This document shows positions 6,559 through 8,101 of a stretch of 8,101 bases of DNA, in pieces. Under the pieces are notes generated by a model that was not told the DNA's origin, made no database searches, and saw nothing but the letters and a program-made list of their open reading frames with translations. The position numbers and the translations under genes were made by a program. This DNA is from CALAZP01 sp964410725 (GTDB lineage: Bacteria; Bacteroidota; Bacteroidia; Chitinophagales; Saprospiraceae). The stretch lies in contig CAYPID010000066.1 in NCBI GenBank assembly GCA_964410725.1, positions 1 to 8,101 on the forward strand. Reading direction: 5' to 3'. Positions within the stretch are counted from its first letter, which is position 1, and each line of letters starts with the position of its first letter.

Positions 6559-7104
6559 ATGCCTTTTCTAAAAACCCCTTTTGAAGACCTATATGTTTTT
6601 GAACCCACTGTATTTGAAGATGAAAGGGGATATTTTTTTGAAGCGTTTAACAGCCGAACCTTTGAAAAGGAAACTGGTATCAATAGGCCCTTTGTTCAGG
6701 ACAATCAAGCCTTTTCATCAAAAGGAGTTCTTAGAGGTTTGCATTTTCAAACCGGGGAATACGCTCAGGCCAAATTGGTTAGAGTGTTACATGGAGAAGT
6801 ATTAGATGTAGTCGTAGACTTGCGAAATGAATCGCCCACCTTTGGCCAATACTTTTCCATTGTGCTTTCCGCTTCCAATAAAAAACAATTGTACGTCCCT
6901 AGAGGCTTTGCTCATGGTTATCTGGTATGCAGTGAAACCGCTGAGTTTTTTTATAAATGCGATAATTTTTACCACCAACCAGCAGAAGGAGGTATTAGGT
7001 ATGACGATCCGGATTTGAATATTGATTGGCAATTCCCCTCTCATCAATTACTCCTTTCTCCCAAAGATTTGTTACTCCCGTTTTTTGAGACCTACAAAGT
7101 TTAA
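6559..7104 (+). CDS. rfbC: dTDP-4-dehydrorhamnose 3,5-epimerase
   Basis: Cupin-fold cytosolic enzyme (RmlC) converting dTDP-4-dehydro-6-deoxy-D-glucose to dTDP-4-dehydro-L-rhamnose, the third step of dTDP-L-rhamnose synthesis. The 181 residues are the family length. Visible motifs: DERGYFFE (21-28), VQDNQAFSSKGVLRGLHFQ (46-64) with catalytic-base His62, AKLVRVLHGEVLDVVVDLR (71-89), PRGFAHGYL (114-122), FFYKCD (130-135) with the active-site Tyr132, and GIRYDDPDLNIDW (145-157). It starts 6 nt after der and is followed by rfbD after 3 nt. The product would feed surface polysaccharide. rfbA and rfbB, the first two steps, are not in this window. Confidence 0.97.
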   Translation: MPFLKTPFEDLYVFEPTVFEDERGYFFEAFNSRTFEKETGINRPFVQDNQAFSSKGVLRGLHFQTGEYAQAKLVRVLHGEVLDVVVDLRNESPTFGQYFSIVLSASNKKQLYVPRGFAHGYLVCSETAEFFYKCDNFYHQPAEGGIRYDDPDLNIDWQFPSHQLLLSPKDLLLPFFETYKV

Positions 7105-7107
7105 TCT

Positions 7108-7983
7108 ATGCTCAAATTGTTGATTACCGGTGCCAATGGTCAACTTGGACAATCTTTTCAACAAGAAATTCCTAACCATCCGTATTGCTCTGCCGATTTT
7201 TTCGACAAGAACCAGTTGGATATCACCCAACCGTTGCAAATAACAAAAGCAATCTCGGAAATTCAACCTAATTTTATTGTCAATTGCGCTGCCTATACTT
7301 CAGTTGATGGGGCTGAAACTGACCAAGTCCTCGCAAGAAAAATTAATGAAGAAGGACCTGGTCTCCTCGGCCAAATAGCAGCAAAATTTCAAATTCCAGT
7401 TATACATTTTTCAAGTGATTATGTCTACCACAACCATTTCAATAGGCCATTAAAAGAATCCGATCCCACCAATCCAGCGGGAATATATGCGCAAACCAAG
7501 TTGGCAGGTGAAAAACAACTACTTATAAATCAACCTATTAGCTATATTTTTAGAACTTCATGGGTTTTTTCCCCCTTCGGGAAAAATTTCCTGAAAACCA
7601 TGTATCATTTGGCAAACCAAAAAAAAGTAATTCAAGTGGTTTCCGATCAAATAGGTGCGCCGACCTATGCTCCATTTATGGCAAAGGACATATTGCAAAT
7701 CATTCATCAAATTCATCATAACCCCATCAAATTTGAATCTATGGCAGGAATTTACAATTACTGCCCCGCCGGTGTGTGCAGTTGGTATGATTTTGCCTAT
7801 TTTATTTTCAAACATCTAGATGTGTCACCTGAACTAATAGCCGTACCCACAGAGGCCTATCCTACCCCAGTGAGTCGTCCTCCCTATAGTGTAATGAATA
7901 CCCAAAAAATTAAATCCTCATTTGGTATTCACCTTAAACACTGGGAAGAAGGCTTAGAAGTTTGCCTAAAAGCATTGAATTAA
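7108..7983 (+). CDS. rfbD: dTDP-4-dehydrorhamnose reductase
   Basis: NAD(P)H-dependent short-chain dehydrogenase (RmlD) that reduces dTDP-4-dehydro-L-rhamnose to dTDP-L-rhamnose, the last step of the pathway. The 291 residues are a normal length. Rossmann motif TGANGQLG (7-14); NCAAYTSVDGAE (59-70); SSDYVY (102-107) supplying the catalytic Ser; YAQTK (127-131) with catalytic Tyr127 and Lys131; RTSWVF (149-154); SDQIGAPTY (179-187); and a substrate-domain end with RPPYSVMNTQKI (257-268). It is the last gene of the plus-strand run, 3 nt after rfbC. The 3' coding end (7897-7941) is the apparent source of the repeats downstream. No clear terminator follows. Confidence 0.97.
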   Translation: MLKLLITGANGQLGQSFQQEIPNHPYCSADFFDKNQLDITQPLQITKAISEIQPNFIVNCAAYTSVDGAETDQVLARKINEEGPGLLGQIAAKFQIPVIHFSSDYVYHNHFNRPLKESDPTNPAGIYAQTKLAGEKQLLINQPISYIFRTSWVFSPFGKNFLKTMYHLANQKKVIQVVSDQIGAPTYAPFMAKDILQIIHQIHHNPIKFESMAGIYNYCPAGVCSWYDFAYFIFKHLDVSPELIAVPTEAYPTPVSRPPYSVMNTQKIKSSFGIHLKHWEEGLEVCLKALN

Positions 7984-7992
7984 TATCAAATA

Positions 7993-8101
7993 CCATATTA
8001 TATCATTTGGAATACCCAAAAAATTAAATCCCCCTTCAGTATTCAATTCAACCACCATTTATACCTTTTCAATTACTCAAAAAATTAAATCCCCCTTCAG
8101 T
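7993..8101. repeat. Tandem repeat (about 62 bp unit) derived from the 3' end of rfbD
   Basis: Unit a runs 7993-8054 and unit b from 8055 to the window edge, probably onward. Both start with CCAT, and cores 8011-8040 and 8072-8101 match at 28 of 30 bases. The core also copies rfbD: 8011-8030 is identical to 7897-7916, and over 45 bases (8011-8055 against 7897-7941) about 37 match. Unit a, in the same frame as rfbD but beyond its stop codon, would encode NTQKIKSPFSIQFNHH, against NTQKIKSSFGIHLKHW in RfbD. Unit b is shifted one base out of that frame. G is rare on the plus strand. It is non-coding as far as can be seen, and its function is unknown. Confidence 0.85.

Noticed and set aside
7897..8101. 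rfbD end repeats as a diversity-generating retroelement template or a mobile element
   Set aside because: No reverse transcriptase, no adenine-specific substitution pattern, and no terminal inverted repeats or target duplications are seen.
7984..8101. A terminator after rfbD
   Set aside because: Only weak AT-rich pairings were found; no stable stem followed by a T tract is visible before the window ends.

Overview
The window reads as chromosomal DNA of a member of the Bacteroidota, possibly order Cytophagales. The phylum call rests on three things: a TonB-dependent receptor with an N-terminal carboxypeptidase-regulatory-like domain, promoters of the TTG-N20-TAnnTTTG type, and start codons without a clear Shine-Dalgarno sequence. 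The order is only a guess from gene content. Base composition looks even and moderately AT-rich across the genes, and no insertion sequence, phage gene or transfer gene was seen.

Positions 1-597 hold no convincing gene. They begin with three copies of a 94-95 bp, G-poor tandem repeat (6-263, probably continuing off the left edge). A small imperfect 30 bp duplication follows, then a strong hairpin that suits a terminator for the minus-strand gene to its right.

Positions 598-3730 are on the minus strand and look like a thiamine uptake/salvage locus. A NadR-type P-loop kinase (3200-3730, TTG start) is followed by a Bacteroidota-type promoter whose -33 element lies in the last codons of the kinase gene. 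Next come a complete TPP riboswitch aptamer (about 3064-3170), a nested hairpin just before the start codon, and a 797-residue TonB-dependent outer-membrane receptor. Low thiamine pyrophosphate should raise receptor synthesis. No PnuT/PnuC inner-membrane transporter is present in the window.

Positions 3788-7983 are a tight plus-strand run of five genes with an 8 nt overlap, then gaps of 1, 6 and 3 nt: a conserved-looking hypothetical protein, era, der, rfbC and rfbD. A promoter match (TTG-N20-TAATATTG) ends 17 nt before the first gene. Era and Der are GTPases of 30S and 50S ribosome assembly. RfbC and RfbD are the last two enzymes of dTDP-L-rhamnose synthesis; rfbA and rfbB are not in the window.

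The right edge is the most unusual part. Downstream of the rfbD stop codon there are two roughly 62 bp tandem units whose core copies the 3' coding end of rfbD, and the first still encodes a recognisable version of the RfbD C-terminal peptide. Both edges of the window therefore carry G-poor intergenic repeat arrays, and at least the right one appears to have been seeded from the end of its neighbouring gene.
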